Shown: positions 41,647-50,653 of the stretch, piece by piece
How positions within the stretch are numbered: position 1 is the stretch's first letter
How the letters are laid out: each line of letters starts with the position of its first letter
NCBI GenBank assembly: GCA_964486935.1
Contig: CAZAPG010000005.1
Span: 1 to 64,000 of the forward strand
Reading direction: 5' to 3'
Length of the DNA: 64,000 nt
Source of the DNA: CAZAPG01 sp964486935
GTDB lineage: Bacteria > Chloroflexota > Anaerolineae > 4572-78 > J111
Notes under the pieces: generated by a model
What the model saw: only the letters and a program-made list of their open reading frames with translations
Database searches by the model: none
Told to the model about the DNA's origin: nothing
Made by a program: the position numbers and the translations under genes

Positions 41647-42324
41647 ATGCAATTTGTAACCAGTTTGAACATTCTTGATTATTTGCTGCTCTTTACCCTT
41701 TTTTTGGGTGCGGTGGTCGGCTTGCTGCGGGGGTTGCTGCCGCAGGTAATTTCTTTGGCCAGCCTTTGGCTGGGGCTTTTGGCCTCGCTGTGGCTGTACC
41801 GGCTACTCAGCGATAATATTTTGCAGGGCCTGGGCTTTTCTAAAATTGCCAGCGATACAATGGCCTTTGTAGCTCTGCTTATTATTGCCTTTCACGCCAT
41901 CCGGCTGCTGGTAAAATATTTAACCGTTCCGCCCGAAGAGAAGAAAAAGAAAACCAAAAAGCGCAAAGGGCAAGTTGGCCCGGTAGAAGAAACCGGCAAA
42001 TCGGCTGTGCAAAAATACATTACCGGCCCAATTGGCGCAATTGGCAGCATGATTATGGGCGTCATCTTAACCGGCGTCTGGACCGCCATTATTCTGGGCA
42101 TTTTTCAATTTATCTTCCAGGTCGACGTCACTCAGGTTGCCAGCGATGTTACCGGCGTTACCGTGCCGGGGGCTGGTATGGCTGTTCAATTAAAATCTTC
42201 GGGGCTAATTCACTACTTTAACCGGGTATTATTTTTACTGGTCACGTCGCTCAGTTACTTTGTCATCGATTCTGGCCCCAATATTCTGGAAGTTGTTATT
42301 AACCGAGTTTTCCCGCCGGGCTAA
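41647..42324 (+). CDS. cvpA: CvpA family membrane protein
   Basis: This is a 225-residue inner-membrane protein of the CvpA (colicin V production) family. It has an N-terminal pair of helices (LDYLLLFTLFLGAVVGLLRG), a third helix at about 75-90 and a basic cytosolic loop (EEKKKKTKKRKGQ). After this come helices IGAIGSMIMGVILTGVWTAI and the C-terminal FLLVTSLSYFVIDSG. The N-terminal aromatic-Gly helix pair is typical. The molecular function of the family is still unclear; it has been linked to envelope homeostasis. The ATG has GAGGAG 6 nt upstream. The stop overlaps the mutS2 ATG by one base, and the cvpA-mutS2 pair is a recurrent arrangement in bacteria. Confidence 0.87.
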   Translation: MQFVTSLNILDYLLLFTLFLGAVVGLLRGLLPQVISLASLWLGLLASLWLYRLLSDNILQGLGFSKIASDTMAFVALLIIAFHAIRLLVKYLTVPPEEKKKKTKKRKGQVGPVEETGKSAVQKYITGPIGAIGSMIMGVILTGVWTAIILGIFQFIFQVDVTQVASDVTGVTVPGAGMAVQLKSSGLIHYFNRVLFLLVTSLSYFVIDSGPNILEVVINRVFPPG

Positions 42325-44744
42325 TGCAACAAAAGCATCTCAATACGCTTGAGCTTCCCAAAATTCTAGAAAGACTGTCCGGTTACGCCGCTTTTTCGGC
42401 CAGCAAAAATTTGGCCCTGGCCCTCCAACCCTCGCCCTACCTGGCCCAGGTTAAAGATTGGCAAACCGAAACCACCGAGGCCAACCACCTGCTCTCGGTA
42501 AAGGTGAATATTGGCGTGGGCGGCAGCCGCGATGTGCGACCCTATCTTACCCGCGCCCGGCAAAGCATGATGTTGTTGCCCCAGGAATTGCTGGAGGTGC
42601 GTCAAACCCTTATTGCTGCCCGGCAGTTGCAGCGCACCATCGTTCGCCTGGCCGCCGACTACCCCCGCCTGGCCGATATTGCCCAACGCATCCAGGAGTG
42701 CCCCGGCGTGGTCAACGACATTGGGCAGGCAATTGACGACTACGGCGAAATCAAAAGCAGTGCCAGCCCCCAACTGGCCCGTATTCGCCGGGAGATGGAT
42801 ATAGCCCACAGCCGCCTGATGGAGCGACTCAACAAAATCATCTCCTCCTCGCAAAACAGCCACTACCTGCAAGAGGCGCTCATTACCCAGCGCGGAGGCC
42901 GCTACGTCATCCCCCTCAAGGCCGAGTTCAAAGGCCGCATTCAGGGGATTGTGCATGACCAGAGCGCCAGCGGAGCCACCCTGTTTATCGAGCCGCTGGC
43001 CACGGTTGAACTGAACAACAAATGGCGGCAGCTTCAACTGGATGAAGAAGAAGAAATTCGCAAAATTTTAATTGAGCTGACGGATTTGGTCGGCGGGCAG
43101 GCCGATGAAATTGGCCACACCGTTGAAGCTCTGGCCGAGCTTGACCTGGCCTTTGCCAAAGCCAAATACGCCCAGGCCATCGACGCTGTTGAGCCGGAAC
43201 TGGTTGATTTTGACAGGCTGCCCAAACCTGACCAACCGCTTTTTAAGTTGACTTCTGCCCGGCACCCTTTGCTAAACCCCCAAACCGTTGTGCCTATTAG
43301 CGTGGTGTTAGAGCCGGATATTCGGATGCTGGTCATCACCGGCCCCAATACCGGCGGTAAAACCGTGTCGCTGAAAACGGTGGGGCTGCTGGTGGCTATG
43401 GCCCAGGCCGGGCTGCACATCCCCGCCGCCGAAGGGTCAACCCTGCCGGTGTTCAATAATATTTTTGCCGATATTGGCGATGAGCAGTCGATTGAGCAAA
43501 GCCTCTCCACCTTTTCGGGGCATATGACCAATATTGTGCAAATTTTAAGCCAGTGCGATGAGCGCTCGCTGGTAATTTTAGACGAGTTGGGCGCAGGCAC
43601 CGACCCGATTGAAGGCTCCGCGCTGGCCCGCTCAATTTTGGCGCTGCTGCTGGAGCGCGGCGTAACCACCTTTGTAGCCACTCACTACTCGGAGCTAAAG
43701 GCGTACGCTCACACCACGCCCGGCGTAACCAACGCCAGTATGGAATTTAACGCCGAAAGCCTATCGCCCACCTACCGGCTACGCATCGGCCTGCCGGGCG
43801 CGTCGAACGCTTTTACCATTGCCCGCCGCCTGGGGCTGTCAGAAGAAATCATCAACCGGGCCAGGGGGTTGGTGGGTGAAGATGCCCAGCAAATTGAAGC
43901 AATGCTTTTGGAAATCAAAGCCCAAACCGAGGCTGCCCAGCGCGTCCGCCGCGCCGCCGAAGCCGAACAGTCCGAAATTGAGGCTCACCTGCGGCAGCTT
44001 CAGCGCCGGTTAGAGGAAATTGACAAGGAGCGGCAGGACATTCTCAACACAGCCCGGGCCGATGCCCGCCGCGAAATTAAAGCCGCCCGCAAAAAGATTC
44101 GGGCGCTGGAGGCTCAGGCTCAGGAAGCCATTCAAAAACTACAGGAACAAATTACCGAAGAGTCGCCCGCCGCTCAGGTGGAAGCGGTTGAAGCCCAACT
44201 GCAACAGCTTGAAACCGAAGTTGCGGCCAAAGAGCCGCCCTCGCTGCCCCGGCCTGCGCCTGGCAGAAAAAAAACCGCAACCAACGGCCCCATTCAGGTG
44301 GGCGATAAGGTGATGGTAAAACAGTTTGCCGCCATTGCCGAAGTAATCTCTATTCAAAACAAACAGGCCGAGGTTCAACTGGGCCACTTCAGGGCCACGG
44401 TGCCGCTGGCCGAATTAGAATTGCAGGCCCGCGCCGCCGAAGCCGAACAGCAAGCGCCACTCAAGCGCCAAATCTCTGAGCCTCAAATTGAACCGCCGGG
44501 CATGGAGCTGGATTTGCGCGGCCAGGTAGCCGAAGAAGCCATCATCAACATGGACCAGTATTTAGACCGGGCCTTCAGGGCGCGGCTGCCGGCGGTACGG
44601 ATTATCCATGGCAAAGGCAGCGGCGTGTTGCGCCAGGTAGTGCGAGAGGAATTGAGCCGGCACCCCCTGGTCAGTTCTTACCGCTCCGGCAATGAGGGCG
44701 AAGGCGGCGACGGGGTAACTGTAGCCAAACTGGCCTTGAGCTAA
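42324..44744 (+). CDS. mutS2: MutS2 family protein with C-terminal Smr nuclease domain
   Basis: This ABC-type ATPase dimer acts in suppression of homologous recombination and, in some bacteria, in rescue of collided ribosomes. The 806 residues show the usual order: N-terminal core and clamp (1-about 310), and an ATPase domain with Walker A GPNTGGKT (340-347) and Walker B LDELGAGTDP (Asp420, Glu421). It continues with TFVATHYSELKAY, a long charged coiled coil (about 515-650) and a KOW-like beta segment. The Smr domain begins at Asp730 in ELDLRG, with HGKG (His762) and the final EGGDGVTVAKL. The DxR and HGxG residues expected for Smr nuclease activity are present. It is translationally coupled to cvpA. 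Confidence 0.96.
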   Translation: MQQKHLNTLELPKILERLSGYAAFSASKNLALALQPSPYLAQVKDWQTETTEANHLLSVKVNIGVGGSRDVRPYLTRARQSMMLLPQELLEVRQTLIAARQLQRTIVRLAADYPRLADIAQRIQECPGVVNDIGQAIDDYGEIKSSASPQLARIRREMDIAHSRLMERLNKIISSSQNSHYLQEALITQRGGRYVIPLKAEFKGRIQGIVHDQSASGATLFIEPLATVELNNKWRQLQLDEEEEIRKILIELTDLVGGQADEIGHTVEALAELDLAFAKAKYAQAIDAVEPELVDFDRLPKPDQPLFKLTSARHPLLNPQTVVPISVVLEPDIRMLVITGPNTGGKTVSLKTVGLLVAMAQAGLHIPAAEGSTLPVFNNIFADIGDEQSIEQSLSTFSGHMTNIVQILSQCDERSLVILDELGAGTDPIEGSALARSILALLLERGVTTFVATHYSELKAYAHTTPGVTNASMEFNAESLSPTYRLRIGLPGASNAFTIARRLGLSEEIINRARGLVGEDAQQIEAMLLEIKAQTEAAQRVRRAAEAEQSEIEAHLRQLQRRLEEIDKERQDILNTARADARREIKAARKKIRALEAQAQEAIQKLQEQITEESPAAQVEAVEAQLQQLETEVAAKEPPSLPRPAPGRKKTATNGPIQVGDKVMVKQFAAIAEVISIQNKQAEVQLGHFRATVPLAELELQARAAEAEQQAPLKRQISEPQIEPPGMELDLRGQVAEEAIINMDQYLDRAFRARLPAVRIIHGKGSGVLRQVVREELSRHPLVSSYRSGNEGEGGDGVTVAKLALS

Positions 44745-44748
44745 TTGA

Positions 44749-44789
44749 TAAAAAAACCGCCCTGAGACATCTAATGCCCCAGGGCGGTT
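44749..44789 (-). terminator. Terminator for the minus-strand small membrane protein gene
   Basis: AACCGCCCTG and CAGGGCGGTT form a 10-bp stem. The T run lies only on the minus strand, just after the stem, so it serves the convergent gene at 44844-45110. This is independent support that that gene is transcribed. Confidence 0.82.
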
Positions 44790-44843
44790 GCGCTATAGCT
44801 TGCGCCGGCTAAAAAATTGGCCTGACTGCGCGGCAGGCTGGCC

Positions 44844-45110
44844 CTAAACCAGTGAATTGAAGCAGATAACCCCCAACAGCACAATTAAACCAAAGCCCAA
44901 CAAATTTAACAAAAAGCCCTGAATAGTATCGGCCAGGCTGCCTTCTTGATTGTTTTTTAGCTCGCCTTTTTTGGCCGACATCTCTTCTTTGGCCCTGGTC
45001 GCCCGGCGCAGTTTTCTGCTGGCATCGCGCTGTTTAAATGAAGCGCTGGAAAAGGCCCACCCTGCCAAAATCCCCAATACGCCGCCAATAATTAGACTAA
45101 AACCATCCAT
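44844..45110 (-). CDS. Small membrane protein with two helices and a basic loop
   Basis: This 88-residue protein is not assigned to a family. It has an N-terminal membrane helix (FSLIIGGVLGILAGWAFSSA), a highly charged cytosolic middle (KQRDASRKLRRATRAKEEM), and a C-terminal hydrophobic helix (FLLNLLGFGLIVLLGVICF). A G-rich stretch lies 10 nt before the ATG. It is supported as a gene by the terminator with a minus-strand T run directly downstream. No operon partners are seen. A role in envelope organisation is possible but only by composition. Confidence 0.65.
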   Translation of the reverse strand: MDGFSLIIGGVLGILAGWAFSSASFKQRDASRKLRRATRAKEEMSAKKGELKNNQEGSLADTIQGFLLNLLGFGLIVLLGVICFNSLV

Positions 45111-45286
45111 GATAACTTATCCCCCCAATAAGGTATCACCCTAAATTTTTACCCATAATCTGACGCTGTTGTTACGCTGAAAATTAATTTCTTTACGCAA
45201 TATTTACGCTACATTCTACCATGGCGGGTCAAAATTTAGCATCGACCAGAAGTACCATTTTGCGGCAAAGTTAAGTTGCCGCGCTT

Positions 45287-45315
45287 TTTATTCTGCGCGG
45301 CCTCTGTGGTATACT
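45287..45315 (+). promoter_or_regulatory. Promoter abutting the glycosyltransferase start codon
   Basis: TTTATT, 17 nt, TATACT. Only six bases separate the -10 box from the GTG start, so transcription should begin at or next to the start codon. No ribosome-binding site is present. Confidence 0.6.
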
Positions 45316-45321
45316 TGTGGC

Positions 45322-48144
45322 GTGAGCATTTTGTCCCTTGCCCGTTGGCAGAAAAAAATACAATTTAACCAATTCACAATTCGCCCAGGCAACTGGGTGC
45401 TTTTTTTTGCGCTGGTTGGTTTTGGCTTACGGCTGCACCGGCTCAACTTTCAACCCCTGTGGGGCGATGAAGGCTGGAGTTTTTATCTGGCTTCCCAGCC
45501 GGTGAGCCAGCTATTGGCCCTTACCGCCCGCGATATTCACCCGCCGCTGTATTACCTTTTGCTCAAACTGTGGCTGCTAGTTTTGGGCAGCGGCGCCGAA
45601 GAGGCCCGCCTGTTATCGGTGGGGGCGGGCGTGCTGCTGATTCCGGCGATGGGGCTGGCCGGGCAGCGATTGTTTGGCCGGCAAACCGGCCTGGCCGGCG
45701 CTGCCATCACTGCCTTGATGCCGCTGGCCGTTTACTACTCGCAAGAGGTGCGCATGTACGGCCTGGTAACGCTGCTGGGCGCGCTGTCAATCTGTTTTTT
45801 GCTGCGGATTGAGGGTCAACCTGCCCCTGGCCGGCAAACCCGCGCCGCCTATGTAGGGGTTACTGCCGCTGCGCTTTACACTCATTATTATGCGGCCTTT
45901 CTGGTTTTGGCCCAGGTAATCTATATCCTGTTGACCCATCTGCGGCGGCGCCCCCTGACCGCTGTACTCACCCGGCTGATGCCCATCATTTATGCCGGGG
46001 CGCTATATCTGCCGTGGGCCGTTTACGTTGGTTCGCAACTGGTCGCTTATGTTGAGAACAAACGCAACGTTGAAGGCTACGCGCCTCTGAACCCGATTGA
46101 ATTTTTGGGCGACCACCTGACCGCCTTTAGCCTGGGCCACCTGCCTGGGTATCATTGGGCGGCGCTGGTTATGGTAGCTGTGGCGCTGCTGGGCTTTTTC
46201 TGGACTCTTTACCGCCAACGCAACCGGGCCAGCCTGCTATACCTGTATTTTGGCGTGCCGCTGGTCAGCGGCTATTTGATTAATTTGATTTACCCCTTTA
46301 CGCCCCGCTACTTTGAGCGAACCCTGTTGCTGGCCGCGCCGGCCTACTGGCTGCTGCTGGGCGCGGGGTTGGTCTGGCTGTGGCGGCAACATCGCGTTTT
46401 AGTGGGCGCGGTGGCGGCGGCAATAGCGCTGATTGTGGCCGTCAGCCTGAGCCACTTTTACGCCACGCCCCGTTACCCCCACCAGGATTATCGCCCGCTG
46501 CTGGCCGAGATTGCCGCCCGCGCCACCCCGGATGACACCCTGCTGGCCAGCTACCAATGGCAGCTTGGCTTTTACCTGGCCTACCTGCCACCGCCGCGCC
46601 CCAAATTGTTTGCCGTGCCCGGCTGGGGAGAGGGCTGGTCGGCGCAGGCGGGTAACGCCCCCCGGCTCTTCGCCGACCTGACCGCTATTTTTGCCGGCTC
46701 GCCGCGCCTGTGGTTTCCCGCTTACCAGGCCGGCGGCCACATTTGGGAAGACGAAGCCGAAGCCGCCATTGCTCAATTGGGCTATCCGGCGGTACTGCGC
46801 TGGTACAGCCCCCAAACCAAGCTGACGCTGGCCGGCGCGGGTCAAACCCCCACCCAACAGATTCCGCCGGCCAATTTTGAAAATCGCCTGGCCCTGCTGC
46901 AAGCTACTATTGGCGGCAACACCTACCAGGCCGGCCGAGACATCATCCCGGTAGAGTTGGTCTGGCAAAAAACAAACAGCCTGGGCAGCGAGCATCGCGT
47001 TAATTTAAGGCTGGTTGACGCCCAGGGGCGCACCTGGGCCACCCGCGATAGTCGCCCTCGCGCCGGGCAGAACCTTTTTACCGCCATGCATATTGGCGAC
47101 ACGCTGACCGACCGGCACGGGCTACTCGCTCCGGCCGGCGCGCCGCCCGGCAGCTATCGCCTGCTGCTCAGTGTTCGCCGCGAGAGCGACGCCCACCCGT
47201 TGGATGTGCTGAACCCGGCCGGCCAACCCCTGGGCGCAGATTTGCCCCTGGCCGATATCATGCTGACCCGCCCCGTACCGCCGCTGGGGCCGGCGGCGCT
47301 GCCCATTCAGGTTTATACCCGCGCCAATTTCGGCGGGCAGGTTCGGCTAATTGGCTACAGTTTAGAGCAAGGGCCGTTCAAAGCCGGCGAGGGCCTGCCG
47401 TTAACGCTGTTCTGGGAGTCGCTGGCAGGCGCCCCCGGCCCGCTGACCGCGCTGGTTGAATTAAAGGACTCATCCGGGCAGAGCGTAATGGCCCACCAAC
47501 AGCCCCCCGGCTGGTCCCCCACCGAGTGGCATCAGGGCGACATGTTGCGCGACCCGCAAGATATTTTGTTGCCGCCGGCGCTGCCGCCCGGCCGGTATCA
47601 ATTGACGCTAACCCTGTTAGCCGGGCAAGAACAACCACTGGCCGTTAATGGGGGTCATACTTTGCCGCTGACCGGCATCACCACCATTGACCGGCCTCGC
47701 AATTTTGACGCGCCCAGCCCTCAACTGGAGCTGGCCGTGAATTTTGGGGGGCAGGCCAAACTGGTTGGGCTGGATTTGCCCCAAACCCGGCTGGCCGCCG
47801 GCGAGTCGCTACCGCTGACCCTTTATTGGCAGGCTACCGGCCCGTTTGATAAAAACTGGACCGTGTTTGTTCACCTCACCGATGAGGCCGGCCAGATTAT
47901 CAGCCAGCAAGACCAGATTCCCGGCGGCGGGCAGTTTCCTACTACCGGCTGGCTGCCCAACGAATTTCTGGTTGATAGCTACCGCCTGTCCATTCCGGCC
48001 AACGCGCCAGCCGGCCAAAGCTATCGCCTGAAAATTGGGCTATACGATGCCAACAACCTGGGCAGTCGCCTGCCTGTGTTAGAGGCCGGCCAAATAGTGG
48101 GCGATCATTTTACGGTTGATAGTTGGCCTATTTTTGTGGAGTGA
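45322..48144 (+). CDS. GT39/ArnT-like membrane glycosyltransferase with C-terminal beta-domain repeats
   Basis: This 940-residue membrane protein probably transfers sugars from a lipid-phosphate donor outside the membrane. The GT-C fold is shown by the first loop LWGDEGWSFYLAS (Asp49, Glu50), DIHPPLYYLLLKLWL (Asp71, His73) and QEVRMYGLV, with about eleven membrane helices up to residue 385. After a linker come three similar beta domains, at about 510-660, 665-790 and 800-935. Two start with NFGGQVRLIGYSLEQ and NFGGQAKLVGLDLPQ and run on through LPLTLFWES or LPLTLYWQA to PPGRYQLTLTLL-like strands. They may bind carbohydrate. The donor and acceptor are unknown. The start is a GTG directly at a predicted transcription start. 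Confidence 0.87.
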   Translation: MSILSLARWQKKIQFNQFTIRPGNWVLFFALVGFGLRLHRLNFQPLWGDEGWSFYLASQPVSQLLALTARDIHPPLYYLLLKLWLLVLGSGAEEARLLSVGAGVLLIPAMGLAGQRLFGRQTGLAGAAITALMPLAVYYSQEVRMYGLVTLLGALSICFLLRIEGQPAPGRQTRAAYVGVTAAALYTHYYAAFLVLAQVIYILLTHLRRRPLTAVLTRLMPIIYAGALYLPWAVYVGSQLVAYVENKRNVEGYAPLNPIEFLGDHLTAFSLGHLPGYHWAALVMVAVALLGFFWTLYRQRNRASLLYLYFGVPLVSGYLINLIYPFTPRYFERTLLLAAPAYWLLLGAGLVWLWRQHRVLVGAVAAAIALIVAVSLSHFYATPRYPHQDYRPLLAEIAARATPDDTLLASYQWQLGFYLAYLPPPRPKLFAVPGWGEGWSAQAGNAPRLFADLTAIFAGSPRLWFPAYQAGGHIWEDEAEAAIAQLGYPAVLRWYSPQTKLTLAGAGQTPTQQIPPANFENRLALLQATIGGNTYQAGRDIIPVELVWQKTNSLGSEHRVNLRLVDAQGRTWATRDSRPRAGQNLFTAMHIGDTLTDRHGLLAPAGAPPGSYRLLLSVRRESDAHPLDVLNPAGQPLGADLPLADIMLTRPVPPLGPAALPIQVYTRANFGGQVRLIGYSLEQGPFKAGEGLPLTLFWESLAGAPGPLTALVELKDSSGQSVMAHQQPPGWSPTEWHQGDMLRDPQDILLPPALPPGRYQLTLTLLAGQEQPLAVNGGHTLPLTGITTIDRPRNFDAPSPQLELAVNFGGQAKLVGLDLPQTRLAAGESLPLTLYWQATGPFDKNWTVFVHLTDEAGQIISQQDQIPGGGQFPTTGWLPNEFLVDSYRLSIPANAPAGQSYRLKIGLYDANNLGSRLPVLEAGQIVGDHFTVDSWPIFVE

Positions 48145-48206
48145 CTTATTATTTAGAGCCTATCTGAAAAATGAGAAAGTGATACCCAACAGCACAGAGA
48201 TGCGGT

Positions 48207-48848
48207 ATGGAACGTGATAACGACACCTGGTTGAGCGAGCTAAGAGACGGCCATCCCAACCAGGCTAATGCCATAAAAGATTTGATTAAATATTTAAAGC
48301 GGGGCGTAGTGGCTTATTTGCGCTCTCGGAGCGACCTGAACTACCTGGCTGAAACCGAGCTACAGCAAATGAGTCAGGATTTTACCCAGGAAGCATTGTT
48401 AAAAATTCGGGCCAATTTAGATAATTTTCAGGGTAAAAGTAAATTTACTACCTGGGCAGCCAAAATTGCCGCCAACCATACCATTAGCGAGTTGCGGCGC
48501 GCCCGGTGGCGAGATTATTCGCTGGATGCCATGACCGATTCCGGCACCTCGCTGCAAGAAATTTTAACGCTGCCTTCAAACCAGGGCGTCAACCCTGCCA
48601 GAGAAAGCGAACGCCGCCAGATTTGGCAAACCATTGACGATGTAATTACCAACCAGCTCACCGAGCGCCAGCGCCAGGCTCTGGTTGCGGTTAAGGTTGA
48701 AAATGTGCCAATTGCCCAGGTAGCCCGTATGCTAAACACCAATGCCAACAATATCTACAAATTACTGCACGACGCCCGTTTAAAGTTAAAGCGCAGCCTG
48801 TCTACCCTGGATTTAGACCCCGACTATATTTTAAAGTTGTTCAGTTAA
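48207..48848 (+). CDS. ECF-type RNA polymerase sigma factor
   Basis: This alternative sigma factor has 213 residues. Region 2 is at about 60-115 (FTQEALLKIRANLDNFQGKS, then KFTTWAAKIAANHTISELRR) with the FxGxSxFxTWxxxIAxN hallmark. Region 4 is at about 145-200 (LTERQRQALVAVKVENVPIA, then QVARMLNTNANNIYKLLHDA) forming the helix-turn-helix. The N-terminus is a little longer than in minimal ECF factors. A zinc anti-sigma gene follows 71 nt downstream. The target promoters cannot be deduced. The ribosome-binding site is weak. Confidence 0.93.
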   Translation: MERDNDTWLSELRDGHPNQANAIKDLIKYLKRGVVAYLRSRSDLNYLAETELQQMSQDFTQEALLKIRANLDNFQGKSKFTTWAAKIAANHTISELRRARWRDYSLDAMTDSGTSLQEILTLPSNQGVNPARESERRQIWQTIDDVITNQLTERQRQALVAVKVENVPIAQVARMLNTNANNIYKLLHDARLKLKRSLSTLDLDPDYILKLFS

Positions 48849-48919
48849 GCCGGTAAGATTGCTGCGCTTTGACCGTCTATTTTATTAAGTAAAGCGTTAA
48901 ATTGTAGGACATTTACAAG

Positions 48920-49189
48920 ATGAGCGACAACTCGCTGTGGCTGTCATTATTGAAATCGGCCCTTGAAACAGAAGAATACGAAATTACCTGCGAAGAGTGT
49001 TTTGAGGTGTTAGACATGTACGCCGACCTCATTCTGGATGGCGCCGACCCCGCCCAAATTATGCCACTGGTAAAACAGCACCTTAACCAATGCAACTGTT
49101 GCGCCCGCGAACTCGAGGCCCTGGTGGTGATGATTCAGGAGGCGGCCAAAGAGTCAAACATGCTCTCTTCGGCAGGAGATGAATCCTAA
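48920..49189 (+). CDS. Soluble zinc-type anti-sigma factor (zf-HC2/ZAS-like)
   Basis: This 89-residue protein has the H-x3-C-x2-C zinc motif of anti-sigma factors (His54, Cys58, Cys61 in HLNQCNCC). A CEEC pair upstream (Cys24, Cys27) could supply the fourth ligand. It has no membrane helix, unlike most anti-sigma factors, so it should sense a cytosolic cue such as redox state through its cysteines. Its place directly after the ECF sigma gene makes it the likely partner. AGGA lies 11 nt before the ATG. A clear terminator closes the pair. Confidence 0.82.
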   Translation: MSDNSLWLSLLKSALETEEYEITCEECFEVLDMYADLILDGADPAQIMPLVKQHLNQCNCCARELEALVVMIQEAAKESNMLSSAGDES

Positions 49190-49216
49190 ATACTTTAAAA
49201 ACCGCCATATATAGCA

Positions 49217-49250
49217 AAAAGGAGCGCTAAACGCGCTCCTTTTCTTTTTA
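49217..49250 (+). terminator. Terminator of the sigma/anti-sigma operon
   Basis: AAAAGGAGCGC pairs with GCGCTCCTTTT around a 5-nt loop, followed by CTTTTT. Confidence 0.9.
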
Positions 49251-49394
49251 TGCCCTCAATCAAAATGTGACGAGGGACAAATGCCGGTTTACCCTGATGG
49301 TGGTCGCTCCACCCGATAAAAGCCAACCGGCAATTTTATAGTGAAATTCTACAATATAAAATATAAAATTGCAAGCATTTTTGCAGGATGGGCA

Positions 49395-49423
49395 TTTCAC
49401 TTTTGGGGCAACTTGAGTATAAT
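49395..49423 (+). promoter_or_regulatory. Promoter of the cation antiporter gene
   Basis: TTTCAC, 17 nt, TATAAT. It predicts a leader of about 39 nt before the ATG at 49469 and excludes the ATG at 49388 as start. Confidence 0.6.
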
Positions 49424-49468
49424 GGCAGCACCCTTTTACCAGTAAATAGCGCGTTACCAAGAGAAATT

Positions 49469-50605
49469 ATGGATATTATTACTTTACTCTTATTTATTTT
49501 AGGCTTTGTATTGCTCATCTCTGGCGCAGAATTTTTAGTGCGCGGCGCATCTCGTTTGGCGGTTACTATCGGCATCTCTCCGCTGGTGGTGGGGCTAACT
49601 GTAGTGGCTTATGGCACCAGCGCCCCGGAACTGGCGGTTACGGTTCAGGCTACGTATGCCGGACAGGCCGATATTGCCATAGGCAACGTAGTTGGTAGCA
49701 ATATTGCCAACATTCTGCTGGTTTTAGGACTTTCTGCATTAACAACCCCCCTGATAGTTGACCAGAAACTGGTTCGGCTTGAAATTCCATTGATGATAGG
49801 GTTATCATTTTTGGTATTGTTTATGGGGTGGGATGGCGCAATTTCCCGGCTCGATGGGATTGTGCTTTTTGCCGGCGCTGTGGCTTACACCGTGTTTGCC
49901 ATCAGGCAGAGCCGCAAAGAGAGTAAGGCTATTCAAAAAGAATACGAGGAGGAGTTTGACGGAGAAAAAGCCATACTGAAAAGTCCGGTGCAGGTTGCCT
50001 GGCAGTTTGTGCTGATTGGCGTAGGTATTTCTATGCTCATGCTTGGCTCTCGCTGGTTAATAGATGGCGCGGTGGCAATGGCCCACTATCTGGGTGTCAG
50101 CGAGTTGATTATTGGGCTAACCGTTGTTGCCGTTGGAACCTCGCTGCCAGAAGTGGCTACCTCGGTAGTGGCCAGCCTGCGGGGCGAGCGAGATATTGCC
50201 GTGGGTAATGTGGTTGGCAGCAATATATTCAATATTTTATCGGTGCTGGGTTTGTGCAGCATTGTGGCGCCGGCAGGTATCAACGTTTCGACGGCGGCGC
50301 TGAGTTTTGACATCCCGGTGATGATTGCCGTGGCGGTTGCCTGCCTCCCCATTTTCTTTACCGACTATCGTATTGCGCGCTGGGAAGGCGTTATGTTTGT
50401 GGGCTACTATGTGGCTTACACCGTTTATTTATATCTGCAAGCTACCGAGCATGGTGCATTGGGGCCATTTAGCCTGGTTATGAGTTTGTTTGTCATCCCC
50501 CTAACGGTTATAACTCTGCTTGTTTTGCTGGTGCGCCATATTCAACTCAGCCGCTCCGGCGCAGTTATCCCTCGGCGGAGCAAAATTCTTGAGTCTGACA
50601 CCTAA
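49469..50605 (+). CDS. Ca2+/Na+ antiporter-type cation exchanger (CaCA family, YrbG-like)
   Basis: This 378-residue membrane protein with about ten to eleven helices exchanges Ca2+ or another cation for Na+ or H+. Both alpha repeats are plain: GTSAPELAVTVQA with GNVVGSNIANILLVLG in the first half, and GTSLPEVATSVVAS with GNVVGSNIFNILSVLG in the second. The acidic residues that bind the cation (Glu in PE) are in place. The central cytosolic loop (RQSRKESKAIQKEYEEEFDG) is short, as in bacterial members. The ATG at 49469 fits the promoter upstream and the first membrane helix. Confidence 0.92.
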   Translation: MDIITLLLFILGFVLLISGAEFLVRGASRLAVTIGISPLVVGLTVVAYGTSAPELAVTVQATYAGQADIAIGNVVGSNIANILLVLGLSALTTPLIVDQKLVRLEIPLMIGLSFLVLFMGWDGAISRLDGIVLFAGAVAYTVFAIRQSRKESKAIQKEYEEEFDGEKAILKSPVQVAWQFVLIGVGISMLMLGSRWLIDGAVAMAHYLGVSELIIGLTVVAVGTSLPEVATSVVASLRGERDIAVGNVVGSNIFNILSVLGLCSIVAPAGINVSTAALSFDIPVMIAVAVACLPIFFTDYRIARWEGVMFVGYYVAYTVYLYLQATEHGALGPFSLVMSLFVIPLTVITLLVLLVRHIQLSRSGAVIPRRSKILESDT

Positions 50606-50614
50606 AGGACCGCG

Positions 50615-50643
50615 TTGACAGACCTGCGGGTTGGTGGCATAAT
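50615..50643 (+). promoter_or_regulatory. Promoter of the ccm operon
   Basis: A perfect TTGACA is followed by 17 nt and CATAAT. The first bases of the -35 look like an in-frame TTG start but belong to the promoter. The -10 ends ten bases before the ccmB ATG, so the leader would be about 3-4 nt. Confidence 0.8.
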
Positions 50644-50653
50644 CCACCCTGCC

